From contig CM033115.1 in NCBI GenBank assembly GCA_019321725.1, positions 22,392,673 to 22,456,672 on the forward strand: 64,000 nucleotides of DNA, read 5' to 3'. Below are positions 10,590 through 22,580 of this stretch, in pieces. Below the pieces are notes generated by a model. The model ran no database searches and had not been told where the DNA came from. It saw nothing but the letters and a program-made list of their open reading frames with translations. The stretch's first letter is position 1. Each line of letters starts with the position of its first letter. The stretch comes from Paulownia fortunei (taxonomy: Eukaryota > Streptophyta > Magnoliopsida > Lamiales > Paulowniaceae). Position numbers and translations under genes: made by a program.

Positions 10590-12596
10590 GTTCATCTAAT
10601 CAATCTTTCTCCATTAACTCATTTGGATGGTGACATTCCAGATAGAATTTGAACAGAGAAAGATGTTTCATACAAATACTTGAAAGTGTTTGATTGCAGG
10701 GCATTTGTGCACATTCCAAAAGGCGAAAAATCCAAACTTGACGACAAGATCAAACTATGCATCTTCTTGGGTTATGGTCAGAAAGAATTTGGCTATACAT
10801 TGTGAGACCCAACTAACAAAAAAGTCATCAGAAGCAGGATGTCATATTCATTGAGGATCACATAATTGATGATGTCAAACAGAAATCTGAGTCTAACTCA
10901 TATATTCCAGATAATTTAGATCCAGTTTCTTTGTCTACGGCTTAGAATCACGGGGGAGATGTACGGAATCTCACACCATCTGTACAGGTTGATAATTTTT
11001 CTCCAGTTTCACCACAAGAGGCAGAGGTCAAAAGGTCCATCAGACAAATACAACCTTCTACCAGATATAGTACATGAGTATTTATAGCTCACTATCATAT
11101 CACATGATAAAAAAGAGAAGTGGTTGGAGGCCATGAAGGAAGAGATGAAATCCCTACAAGTAAATCACACCTATGAGCTTACAAAGTTACAAAAAGGCAA
11201 GAGAATACTGAAAAACAAATGGGTTTACAGGCTAAAAGCTGACGAGCATAACTCAAAACCAAAGTATAAAGCAAGACTGGTTGTAAAATGATTCAGTCAG
11301 AAAAAAAATGCTGATTTTGATGAAATTTTCTCACATGTGGTGAAGATGTCTTCAATCAGAGTTGTTATCAGAATTGCTGCTAGCTTGGACAAGGAGATTG
11401 AAAAATTTGATGTGAAGACTGTATTTTTTCATGGAGATTTGAATGAAAAAATTTACATGGAGCAACCGAAAGGATTCAAAGTCAAAAGTAAGGAAAAAGA
11501 GTTTATACGGCTTGAAGCAAGCTCCAAGACAATGGTACAAGAAATTTGCTCCTTCATGTCTGATCAATGGTATAAGAACAAATTCTCTGATGATGACTTT
11601 ATCATATTGTTATTGTATGTGGATGACATGCTGATGCTGATTATAAGTCATGATGCCAGCAAGATTGATAAGTTGAATACAGAGCTTAGCAAAACTGAGC
11701 ATTGAAAGACTTTGGACTAGCTAAAAAAAATTTTAGGATGAAAATTTCGAGAGATTGGGCAAACAAAAAGTTGTGGTTATTTCAAAAAAAAATATATCGA
11801 AAAAGTTATTGAGAGATTCAACATGAGCAATTCAAAACCAGTCAGCATTCCATTTGCAGGTCATTTCAAACCCAACTCGGCATAATGTTCCACAAGTGAG
11901 AAAGGTAAGGAAGAGTTGAAAAAGGTACCATATGTTTCTACAGTTGACAGTTTAATGTATGTTATGATATGTACTAGACCTGACATTACTTATGCAGTTA
12001 GTATTATTAACCGATTTCTCTCTAATCCTGGCAAAGATTACTGGTCTGCAGTAAAATAGATATCTAGGTACTTCCAAAATTTGCCTAAAGTTGGGTGATG
12101 ACCAAACTGTATTGGATAGACTCACATATGCAGACATGGCTGGTGATGTTGATTTCAGGAAATCCTCATCCGAATACCTGATGAGATTTGCAGGGGATTT
12201 ATCTCTTGGCAGTCGAAACTTAAAAAATACGAGGCATTATTCACAACGGAGGCAGATTATATTGTCGTAGCTTAAACCTATAAGGAGATATTATGGTTGA
12301 AAAAGTTTATTCATAAATTAGACTTGAAGCAAGAAAATTACACGCTCTACTATAACAGTCAAAGTGCGATTTACTTGAGTAAAAATTCCACTTTTCACTC
12401 AAGATCAAAACACATTGATGTGAGATACCATTGGATTCGAGATCTGCTGGATGAAAAATTGATGGTGTTTGATAAAGTTCACACTGATGAAAATAGTGCA
12501 GATATGCTTATGAAGTTTTTATCAAGTGATAAGTTTGAAACTTGTAAAAGTAAGGCAAGTTTGGTTGAGCACCCCACATGAGGTAGGGGGGAGAAT
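10590..12596 (+). mobile_element. Decayed Ty1/copia retrotransposon, pol region
   Basis: The plus strand, read across several frames, follows copia pol order. The integrase C-terminal region has a YLKVFDCRAFVHIPK-like stretch and IFLGYGQKEFGY. The start of reverse transcriptase has WLEAMKEEMKSL, NKWVYRLKAD and KYKARLVVK. Further reverse transcriptase motifs are FDVKTVFFHGDLNEKIYMEQ and the catalytic LLYVDDMLM. The RNase H end has SKHIDVRYHWIRDLL. Stops and frameshifts interrupt it many times (for example TGA at 10803 and TAG at 10944), and gag, protease and most of integrase are absent. A purine-rich tract at about 12580-12595 leads directly into the LTR. Non-autonomous and dead. Confidence 0.93.
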
Positions 12597-13130
12597 TGTT
12601 GCTAAGTCTACCCACATGGAGTGGCTACCAAACATTGAAGAAAAAATGGTATAACCTTTGAAAAAAGCTACCAAAGGGTGATGATTATCAAATATTCAAA
12701 AAATGAAGCTACCAAATATTAAAAAATGAGAGTGGTGCTCTCTCTCCTATATCCCATCTATAAATAGAGCTCTTTGGGCAGAGCAAAAATACACAAGAAA
12801 AAAAAGAGAAAACAAGAGAGTTGAGTAAAAGAAAAATAGAGTGTTTTGAGAGAAGAAAAAGAAACACAAATTTTAGGAATTTTTTATTTTCTTTTAAAAT
12901 AGTCTTGCTATTTTTTCTTTAGAATTTCAAGTTGAAAAACTTGAGATATTTATGATCCAAGAGATACTTTGTTGAGCATTATTTGTGTATAGAGAGAATC
13001 TTGTAAGCCTACTATATACATAATTGAAACTAAGGAGAATCTTGTAAACCTACTATATACATAGTGAAAGTTTTGTTTGGACTATGATCCTGTAATTTTT
13101 CTCGATTTGGGTTTCAAAAATTTTTGTGTT
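12597..13130 (+). mobile_element. 3' LTR of the copia element
   Basis: Begins TGTTG right after a polypurine tract (AGGTAGGGGGGAGAAT), as expected for a 3' LTR. A TATAAATA promoter box lies at 12759-12766, followed by a transcribed-looking R region, with two near-repeats of GAGAATCTTGTAAGCCTACT at about 12994 and 13036. U5 ends in CGATTTGGGTTT. The right end is not a clean CA terminus, because it runs directly into an inverted copy of the same LTR family. No matching upstream LTR in plus orientation is present, so the element is 5'-truncated. Confidence 0.75.
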
Positions 13131-13370
13131 ATTTTTGCTCTGCTGGAGAGTTATAGATGGAATACGGGAGAGGGAGCACCGAAGATTGCTTTTATTTGTA
13201 AATATTTAGTAGCTTCATTTTATCAATGTTTGGTAACTTTATTTTTTAAATATTTGATAGTCACCATCCTTTGATAATATTTTTCAAAGATTATACTATT
13301 TTTTTTTTTTTTCAATATTTGGTAGCCACATGTGGGACTTACCAACACAATCCCTCTCCCAACCCCACGC
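13110..13370 (-). mobile_element. 5' part of a related LTR in inverted orientation, with polypurine tract
   Basis: The reverse complement of 13347-13110 aligns with 12597-12800. Shared features, in order, are TGTTGGTAAGTC versus TGTTGCTAAGTC, GTGGCTACCAAA, the ACTATCAAATATT repeats, the CCATCTATAA TATA region and GCAGAGCAAAAATA. Just upstream on the minus strand, about 13350-13370, sits a purine tract (GGGTTGGGAGAGGGA) like that of the plus element. The result is an imperfect palindrome of about 250-bp arms centred near 13130. Confidence 0.7.
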
Positions 13371-16300
13371 AGCCCAACTAAAAAAAGAAAAAATAAAAAC
13401 AAATGAAAATAAATAGAGACAAAGCCATCTTTTGTTAATCTGAACTGACAGGAATTAAGTGTCAAATTCACAATAAAAATCCAATCTTTTTCCTTCTCTC
13501 TCTCTCTCTCTTTTTCATTCAAACTAGTTCTTAAATCACAAACTTATTCAAATTATTACACTTTGTTCCTAAACAAAAGATCACGACATCATATAAAGCA
13601 TAGACAAGAGTCAAAAATCCATTTCCTAGCATACCAAACAAGAATTCTCAGAATCAGAAAAGTAACAATAAACGACCATTCATCCAGTAAAAGTAAAAAA
13701 GAAATTGATAGAAACTAACCAGATTAAGAGAGCCCAGATGCTATTTTTCTGTTGCGAGTTGTATAATAACATGGAAACAACATGGTGAGTGGAAAATAGG
13801 AAAGGGGTTCCAAGCTGAAGCCAATCCATATATATCAGCATCTCCACCTTGATTTATTGTTTTATTTATTTCCCACCTTTTCTATATATATTTTAATAAT
13901 CATCGTTGGTGTGCCTCCAAGAAGTTTAGTCTAGTCCTGTTATTTCTGAGTGTGCCACCTGCTCCGAATACTTTATCAATTATTTCGCTCATGAGATGGC
14001 AGCTATTTGTACATTATTTTAAGTGAAGTTTGAAGATTATGAGTATTTTACTTTATGGTATTTTTTATAAACATTTAATGTTTTTTGAATTTAATTAAAT
14101 CTTACATAAATATGTACATCAATTCTTTTTTCATTTTCTTTTTATTACTGTTAGTGCTGGGGCCACTAAGATAATGCAAAATCAAGAAATCAGAATTCAT
14201 GAAAGTTTATTGTTTCAAAAAAAAAATTTTTTTTGAGAAACAAAAATTATATTATTTTATTAAAATTTTAATTGTTTATTTATTATATATATTATAATTA
14301 ATAAATCCTAATAAATAATTTGTTAACAAATTCACATAAGTAAGATAAATACCCGTACCATTTATAAAACTTACAATTTTAAATTTTAAAACCTCAATTT
14401 AACTTTTGCAACATATCTCATCAGAAAGTTTCAATTTACTTTTCGGATAGTTTGTCTGGGGCAATATTGGAATGTTTGCTAGTTGATGATTGGCTGAACT
14501 AAAACTAATTTCTTCCTTTTCTTTTGCCCAGTTTCTGCAAATTGCCTCAATTCTTCCCACAATGGTAACTTATCTATCCTGTTGTGCAAATGAAACAAGA
14601 TCTAGAAAGGAAAAAAAAAATAAAATTTTGAATGGGCTTAATGCAATCATTCAATATTATTTGATCATGAAGAAATGAGTGGTTATTTTATTTTATTTTT
14701 ATAATTAAAAGGATATTGATTTATTTTCAAATCTCTCTAAATAACTCAAACGTATAATGAACGAGATTTTAAGTATAATATGCTTATCAATGATCCCATG
14801 ATTATTTATTTTAATAATTAATAAAATGCAATAATTATGAGCACAATTTGGAGTAGGAGCTCACCAACCTGGATAATTCTGTCCCCCACTCATCCCAATC
14901 TTCTTCACTCCCCACACGATCACACACACATGTAGCAATACCAATGGCAAACACACTGTCCAATTTTGACTCAGTAAATTAAACAAACAGGTATAGTACA
15001 AATAAAGTATTATAGCTCGTATTAGAATAATGGCTTGATGAGATGCAACTGAGGAGGGGTGGGATGAGGGGCCTTGTCCCTTGTGGGGAAGCTACACACA
15101 AAAAAGACCAATTGCAAGTTGAACGAGGAGTTCCTTCCAGGAAGGAAAGGCAGCAGATTGTTCAATGCATCCAAAAGTTGTTTAATATTTTTTCAGTGTG
15201 ATGTTGTTGTTTTATTTGGGTAATATTTATTAATGCATTAATTTAAATTTGTGCGAGTAGGTTGTGCATGTTTCTTACAAAATATATATATATATATATA
15301 TATGAATGTGTGTAAATATATAGTAAAATACAAATCATCGAGTGTAATATTTACAAGATTAAAAATGAAATATGAACTACGACAAGCAAGGAATTTTTTT
15401 ATAAAGAATTTACACTTGAAAAGTAAATTAGAAACATAACAAGGGAGGTATAATTTATATTTGTAGGCTGGGCCTTGATAATTGTATAATTTTTTATGGG
15501 TTTTGAATCAACAGATATTTGAACTGATTATTTAAGGTTCATATGTGCTCCATATAATGAATGATCATAAATTATGAAGACTTACGAGTGCTCAGATTCG
15601 TTATAGAAAACCCCAATTATTCTCGTGGCTGAAGTCAAAGATAGGATGCTTTAAGAGTATACAAACGTGAGATATACTAATTATATTTAGAGATGACATT
15701 GGCTGAATTTTTAAAATTATAAATGTGTTTATAGTGAATTTTATTTTTTATTTTTAAATTTCAATCCGTTTGATTTAACTTTTTTTTTTAATATATGTAT
15801 TTATTTAATATTATATTTTAAATATTATATTTAAAAAAAAAAAATTAAGCGGTGTTATTTTAAAGAAATATATTTTTAATATTTTTAAAATTTTAAAATG
15901 ATTCTAATCCGGATCCAATGAATTTCGAGTTTTTAAAAATTTTGATAAATATATCTCGAATTTTGACAAACCTACTTCAAATTCGTCCATTTCCATCCCT
16001 AATTATATTTTTTATATATGACTAAACTAAAAAAGAGGCTCAAAAGTAGACTTGATGAGCTTATAATGTGGTCTTTTTCTCTTCAATTGGATTGACTTTA
16101 ATTTAGATCATGCATACATGAATATAAATGTGACCTCGATTGGCCCTATAATATTAGACTCGAGTTATTGGGCCGATCTGCTAAAGTGCGCAAGGTGGGC
16201 TAATGCACAAGAGAATGTGTGGAGTGGATTTTGATCCATAAAGAGGTGACGTGCTAACTATTTAGAAATATAAAAAGTTAAATTTATGTTATTTAGAAAT

Positions 16301-17502
16301 TAATTTTATTTTAATAATATTTTCGTGTAATCTATTCTAATTTAGCATCGAAGAATTTTCGTTGACTTAGATGAATTTTAGCATTGTTTTTAGCAGAAAT
16401 GTTTAGTATTGGAGTAAAAGTCTAGATGGTGGAAAAATAAATATTTATGGAAATATTGATTATTAAATAGAGATCACAAAAGAAAAAAGTAGCAAAATTA
16501 TTTCACTATTACAAACACAGCCTGGTTGTGCAAAAATTGGAGTATTTTGGCGTCATTTAACCCTCAATGTATACCCCTCTCCTTTGATATATAATTAAAA
16601 ACAAATATTAATTTAAAGAAAATTTGCAAAAAAAAAAAAAAAAACCCTGGCCTTAAATTTGCTTTAATTTTTTTGTTAAAATCCTAAAGAAATAATATTA
16701 TGTATAAGAAAACTTAGTTAAATTGATTTGTTAAGTTTGCTTTTAATATTGACATCAACCACATTTTTAAAGTTTATTTGCAAAGTGATTTCTTTGGCTT
16801 TAAAAATATTTGCTCCATAGGTAAAATTTCAGAAATAAAAAAGCTCTAACCTTTTCATTTGTATATGTGAAATATGAACAGTAAAATAACCAAAATTAAA
16901 AATCACAAAATATATTAAAACTAAATAAATACTTAGCACAATATTTTGTTTGTAAAATCCAACCATATCCACATTCAATAAAAAATCCATTACAAGTTAT
17001 TAAACAACAACAAGATTATAACAATTATCAAATAAGTGATATTTTACCAACAATTTTTTTTGTGCCACATCTAAATTGAAAAAATTACCTAATTATTATA
17101 TAATTTCATTATTTCTTATATTTGTTACTAAATTTCAATAAATATATATTTTTAACTATAAATTATAGTGAGTATTTTTCGCTTGTTTTCTCATATCTAC
17201 TTATTATTATATAATAAATATTATTGTAATAATATATTTACTAGTTTTATCAAAAAAATTAAAATAAAAAATATTTGCTAGTTAAACTCACTTAAACAGA
17301 CAGTATGCACACTTCACCTGTCATTTGTCAGACAATACCGGTAAAGTTGGTTGAGAACTCCGCCTCGCCTCTTTCGATGCATTCGAGGATTTGCCCTCTC
17401 CTTTTCTCCTAACCACCACCAAAACAAAAAACCTCAGCTGCATTTCATCAAACACTTCTCCATTCCATTCTTCTTTCTCTCTTGCAGTTTCACGCACCAA
17501 CA
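13371..17502. other. Gene-poor AT-rich stretch, 4.1 kb
   Basis: I find no convincing exon or RNA gene. Contents include a (CT)n tract at 13495-13510, a (TA)n microsatellite at 15281-15303 and many A/T runs. The last roughly 150 bases should be the leader and promoter of the plastid E2 gene. A possible STOP1 leader exon on the minus strand ends near 13717. Small open frames here have no family motifs. Confidence 0.45.
15281..15303. repeat. (TA)n microsatellite
   Basis: Perfect TA dinucleotide run in intergenic DNA. Confidence 0.95.
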
Positions 17503-20500
17503 ATGTCTCATTCTCACCTCCTCCAAACTTCCTTCATCCCCACCGCTCCCCCCTCCCTCCGCCGCCTCGCCGTCTCCACACGCACCCCGACCCGGACCCG
17601 CAAGATTCAGTCCAAGATCCGTGAAATCTTCATGCCGGCGCTCAGCTCCACCATGACGGAGGGAAAAATCGTCAGCTGGGTCAAATCGGAGGGCGATAAG
17701 CTGTCGAAAGGCGAGTCTGTCGTGGTGGTTGAGTCTGATAAGGCGGATATGGACGTGGAGTCTTTTTATGATGGATATCTTGCCGCCATTATTGTCGACG
17801 AAGGTCTCTCCGCGGCCGTTGGATCAACAATTGCTTTACTTGCGGAGTCCGAGGAAGAAATCGCACTTGCCCAATCTCAGAAATCGTCTTCCTCTGCTCC
17901 TGTTTTAGCTTCAGCCACCAGTAATAACGAGGCTCCGAAGGTGTTTGATGAAATTCCGAGCCCAGTAGCGAATAGTTCTACTCCAGCTGTAAATGCTGGT
18001 TTTAGCAATGCTGTAGTGAATTCGGGTGCACTGGGTTCAGCCGTGCATCCGGCATCTGAAGGGGGGAAGAGAGTGGTGGCATCGCCTTATGCGAAGAAAC
18101 TGGCAAAGGATTTGGGTTTGGATTTGAGGGGAGTAGTCGGGAGTGGACCCAACGGTAGGGTGGTGGCTAAGGATGTGGAGGCTGCGGCATCTGCTGCAAA
18201 AGTTAGTGGTAGTGGTAGTGGTGGTGCTACGGTGGTGGCTAGTGAAGCAACTAACCTAAGTGGTGTGAAATTGGGGTCAGTGGTGCCGTTCACCACAATG
18301 CAGAGTGCAGTGAGCAGGAATATGGTGGAAAGCTTGGCGGTGCCGACGTTCAGAGTGGGGTATACTTTTACCACTGATGCACTTGATGTTTTGTACAAGA
18401 AGGTAATGTATATGATGTTGTATGTTTTGCTTTCTCCGATTGAATGGTCTAAAGATGATGTCTTTGTGGAGTTCTATTCGTGCTTGTCAAGATATGAATT
18501 TTGGATTGGAGTAGAATCAAAATAGAAACAACTGGAACATGCGGAACTGTTAGGAGAAGGTTTATAATTTGCATTTTTTGGGGGCCTATTCTTTGAACTG
18601 TATATGAATTAGTGATAACCTGTTTTACTAAAATACCAAAGAATAATGGGTTGTAATGATGAAGGTGAACCATTTAAACATTCAAAAGTAGTAGCTAATA
18701 TTGGGAAAATTCGTTTTATGTGTTACATATGGAGTAAGAGGTGGTGAATGCATCCAAAATTCTGGCAGATTTATTGAAGATATGAAATCAGCTGAAAGCC
18801 ACTTAAATACAGATTGATGTAGGGAAAATATAGAGGCTTTGGAAAATCTAGAAAAATTGAGATACATACTAAAGGTTGATCCAATTATACTTGTCTGAAT
18901 AAGTTAACATCTATGAAGTGTTTCTTTTTCTGTCTTTCTCGTAAAGATTGTTTAGCAAGCTGCATTCTTTAATTCTTTCATATAATTTCAGATCAAGTCT
19001 AAGGGAGTGACCATGTCAGCATTGCTAGCCAAGGCTACAGCTCTTGCATTGGTCAAACATCCTGTTGTGAATTCTAGTTGTAGAGATGGGAAGAGCTTTA
19101 CAATTAACAGTCATATCAACATTGCAGTTGCTGTGGCCATGGATGGTGGTTTGATTACACCTGTTCTTCAAGGTGCTGATAAGGTGATCATTACCGCACT
19201 TTTTGTCAGACTAGTAGAAATATGTGTGTTGCATGTAAAAGACTATGACCACAATAGAAAATTTAATATTAAAATATAATAAATTATACTGTTACACTTT
19301 AACTTGATTCTCACTGCTATTGTATTTTGATTTTTAATTCCAAACATTTTTTAGTAAAGATGTAGTCATATTCCAAATAAATGTCCTTCTACCATTAATA
19401 ATGATTTATTTGCAAAACTAGGGCTAATAAGATATATGACCTCACTAAAATCATTGCATGATATATAAAACAATTATTTCTCTTGTTCTCTCTACTCTTT
19501 TTTTTTTTTTAATCTCAACTTTTAAAAATTAAATTTAAAATCTCGTATCATAAATTTAATTTCAAAGTTATAGCTTCCATCTAGGTGTATTTTTAATTTT
19601 GTTAATTACCTATGAATGTTTTTAATTTTATTAGTATGATTGTAAAAGGAATAGGATAATTGGTGAGAAAATTAGAAAAAATACCATAAATCCGTTTAAA
19701 AATACCATAAGTTTTTAAACGACCATAACTCTCTCATACAAAGTTCTCCATAATGCCCATAACCAATAAAATACGGTTAGAAAGCTCTCAAAGTCTAGTT
19801 TTGAGAGCTTTTGAAGAAGAGTGAGTTTGAGATTGGAAAGGAAACTTAGTGTTGTTGAAAAGAAATACAGACCGCAAGGTTTGAAGAAGAGTTTGAGATT
19901 GAAAAGGAATCTTAGTGTTATTCAAACTATAACACTTAAAACTAATTGGGAAGTCAAAAAAACAAGTAGAGAAAAATTATACAAAGTTATATACAAGTTG
20001 CTACCCCTTAATTGAATTTCATTTGATTAGACGGAAATTCCTTAAAAACTTCCGCTTTCTTTAAAAGATTCTGAAAAGTTCCTGTGGGTTGAGCACATTT
20101 TTCAAAGGGAGGATACAAGATCTTTAGAATTCCCACTACTTAGCTTTCAATTCGCCTCTGACCATCAAATGAAATGTGAATAACCTGTCCTCCTCTCTTT
20201 GAAAGAAGGGACGTTTCCGGTTCTGTTGGTGCTTAAAACAATTTTGTCTTCTCCATATTACTATATCTCTAGAGTCACGAGTAACTGCCAAACTTAATCA
20301 CTTGCTACTGGTAGAGTCAAATTCTCATCAGTACGGGTCACGGAATGGCCCCTCGGCCTCTGATGTCCATATAAAGTTTTCTTTTTTCTCTCAAATAAAA
20401 AAACCTCATTGGCGCTAAAGATCCCTTTTGAAACCAAAAAAAAAAAAAAAACACAAGCTATTTGAGCGGGAAATGAGAGATATTTTGTTTCACCACAGAA

Positions 20501-22580
20501 ATTTATTTGATTTAGAACTGAATTCTTTGCAATGGATAGTTGTAATTCCGGACGCCCACACTGGATATGGACCGAACTGTCTCACGATGTTCTGAACCTA
20601 GCTCACGTACCGCTTTAATGGGCAAACAACCCAACCCTTGGATCATACTACAACCACTTAAAACTGATAAAGTCCAATTACGCCTCATTTTTGGTATTTA
20701 ATAGTTATTAATTGGGGTTATAACAGGTATGTAAAAAATTTCAAGAATTTTTTTTGAAATTAATACTTTTATAATAGTAGAGATTTATGTATGAGATAGT
20801 GATTTTCATTGCACTTATCCATGGACCTCTTACATTAATTTGTTATCCTCTTATATTTATATCAGATTGACATTTATTCATTATCAAGAAAGTGGAAGGA
20901 GTTAGTTGATAAGGCACGAGCAAAGCAGCTGCAACCTAATGAATACAATACAGGTAAGTTGGTTAATTAATTGCCAAGTTGCTTCAGGAAAAATCTCTCT
21001 TGAATGCTGGAAAATGATTTTTTTTCTGTATATCCTGGACTTTATACTGGGTTAAAATCTTGTTTGTCTTTGAATTATATCTACTTATCAATTTTCAAGT
21101 GTCAAACTCTGAATTCTTGCGACTGAGAACTTGTGCTGGAACAACTTACACCACGTACACAACATTTCAGTTTCTAAATGTCAATACTTAACAAAATGTA
21201 ATCTTTTAAAGTGCATTGGATAGTGTTCCCAAAAAATGCACACTGGATAATGCAATGCCTGTGTCAGTACTGAAAAACTCACACGATATGAAACTAAAGT
21301 TGTAACAATCAAAATAAAAAAGTTTGTCCAACAATACTTGTGTACAATTGAAAATCAATTTTTTAAATCTTTGATTGGATTATAGTACTTTGTCCAATTC
21401 CAAATTATGCACATTTTAAGAAAGCATTTGGTTAGCTCAGAAGTTTGATGATTTGTTCACCAGGATACCTGCTTTTGATGAATATTATAACTGATTGTTG
21501 AGATTATCATCTGACTGTGCAAGCCAGACGAGACAGGCCTGAGGATATAGCCTATAAGGGAAAAACTTATCTACTGTCTTCAACTTTTTTATTTTCCATT
21601 GAAGTGTGTTGATGATTCTATCATTCAGCTTTTGCATAGTTACTAGGTCCTAGCCAAGTCGCCAATGCCATTTTGGCTTTTCAGCTAGCTTGAGCTTAGT
21701 TCAAAAGGATAAAAAGAACATGCCTTTTTCTAGATTAAAACCAACCACCTTTGCCAAGCAGGGTTGAACAGGATAGGCAATTTGTTCACCTATTCATGTG
21801 CAAATTTCTCCTTGTTTGCGAACAATCTGTTCAGGAGAAGGAAAATGTTGACTTCTCAAGTGTAACCCAGACTTTTTGCAAAGTTTTTCCCCAAACTTCT
21901 GATTGTTCTGCATCTTGATGCTGTGAAGACCCTAGGACACATTCTCCATATGAATTTGTATGCTGACATCATGCTACTGTACTGCTGCAATCACCCGTTT
22001 ATTTCATGAAAAAATTGGAAAGCATTAGTAGAATTCTCTTGCAGCCCTTTTCTTACATTAGACTTCTGCTTACCTTGGTGGTTTGATTGCAATACAGGCA
22101 CTTTCACTCTATCTAACCTTGGAATGTTTGGTGTGGATCACTTTGATGCCATCTTGCCACCAGGAACTGTAAGTGTTAGAAACTATATTTGAAGGCATCA
22201 TTGTTGATGGATTTCCTGAGAATGTGGAATTTGCAAGAAACTGATTAAATGCCATGGACCATATTTGGCATTTCAACAGGGTGCAATTATGGCTGTCGGA
22301 GCTTCTCAACCCACTTTAGTTGGTACTAAGGATGGTCGGATTGGCATGAAAAATCAGATGCAGGTGAGTTCATGTTTATTATGACTGACTGGTCATTCTT
22401 TATATCTAAATTCTTCTATAATGAAAAACTTGTCACTGCTTCTCTGATTCTTATGCTGGTGAGCAATTCTTCCAGGTGAATGTAACTGCAGATCATCGTG
22501 TGATTTATGGTGCTGATCTGGCAGCTTTCTTGCAAACCTTATCTAAGATAATTGAGGATCCTAAAGATTTGACTCTTTAG
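17503..22580 (+). CDS. EMB3003: Plastid pyruvate dehydrogenase E2, dihydrolipoyl acetyltransferase
   Basis: E2 core of the plastid pyruvate dehydrogenase complex: it moves the acetyl group from E1 through lipoyl-lysine to CoA, supplying fatty acid synthesis. Six exons: 17503-18402, 18992-19183, 20866-20953, 22098-22168, 22280-22363 and 22476-22580, all GT-AG, giving 479 residues. A Ser/Pro/Arg-rich transit peptide of about 45 residues is followed by one lipoyl domain with [20 protein letters not shown] and the lipoyl Lys80 in [11 protein letters not shown] Pro/Ala/Ser linker follows, then the E1/E3-binding domain at about 193-230 ([20 protein letters not shown]). The acyltransferase domain starts near 265 and ends with catalytic His452 in [13 protein letters not shown]. 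The phrase [20 protein letters not shown] points to the EMB3003 branch rather than the LTA2 branch. Upstream in-frame codons before 17503 lack an ATG. Confidence 0.94.
19813..19927. repeat. Two-copy imperfect tandem repeat in E2 intron 2
   Basis: GAAGAAGAGTTTGAGATTG-type units occur at 19813-19862 and 19884-19927, the first with a GTGA insertion. They produce a meaningless short Lys-rich frame and lie 60 bp downstream of an A/T-rich part of the intron. Confidence 0.75.
20085..20390 (-). other. Possible plastid-derived intronic insert (outside 23S)
   Basis: The minus strand contains phrases such as CAGAACCGGAAACGTCCCTT and GAGGAGGACAGGTTATTCAC that I associate with plastid inverted-repeat DNA, perhaps a group II intron such as that of rpl2. 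The base composition is much less AT-rich than the rest of the intron. It lies next to the definite 23S fragment. I am not certain of the source gene; a search against plastid genomes would settle it. Confidence 0.5.
20551..20665 (-). other. Nuclear plastid DNA fragment: 23S rRNA piece (NUPT)
   Basis: On the minus strand this reads as the conserved 3' part of large-subunit rRNA: CCCATTAAAGCGGTACGTGA, then TAGGTTCAGAACATCGTGAG, then ACAGTTCGGTCCATATCC. The pattern CCCATTAAAGCGG is the plastid, not the plant mitochondrial, version. Compared with the plastid consensus I remember, the differences are mostly C-to-T and G-to-A. Homology stops abruptly at about 20551. It lies in intron 2 of the plastid E2 gene, in antisense to it, and is too short and mutated to be functional rRNA. 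Confidence 0.87.

Noticed and set aside
19821..20015. Lys-rich 64-codon frame in E2 intron 2
   Set aside because: Made by the two-copy tandem repeat inside the intron.
20551..20665. Functional rRNA gene
   Set aside because: Only about 115 bases of 23S, mutated and embedded in an intron; a transferred fragment.
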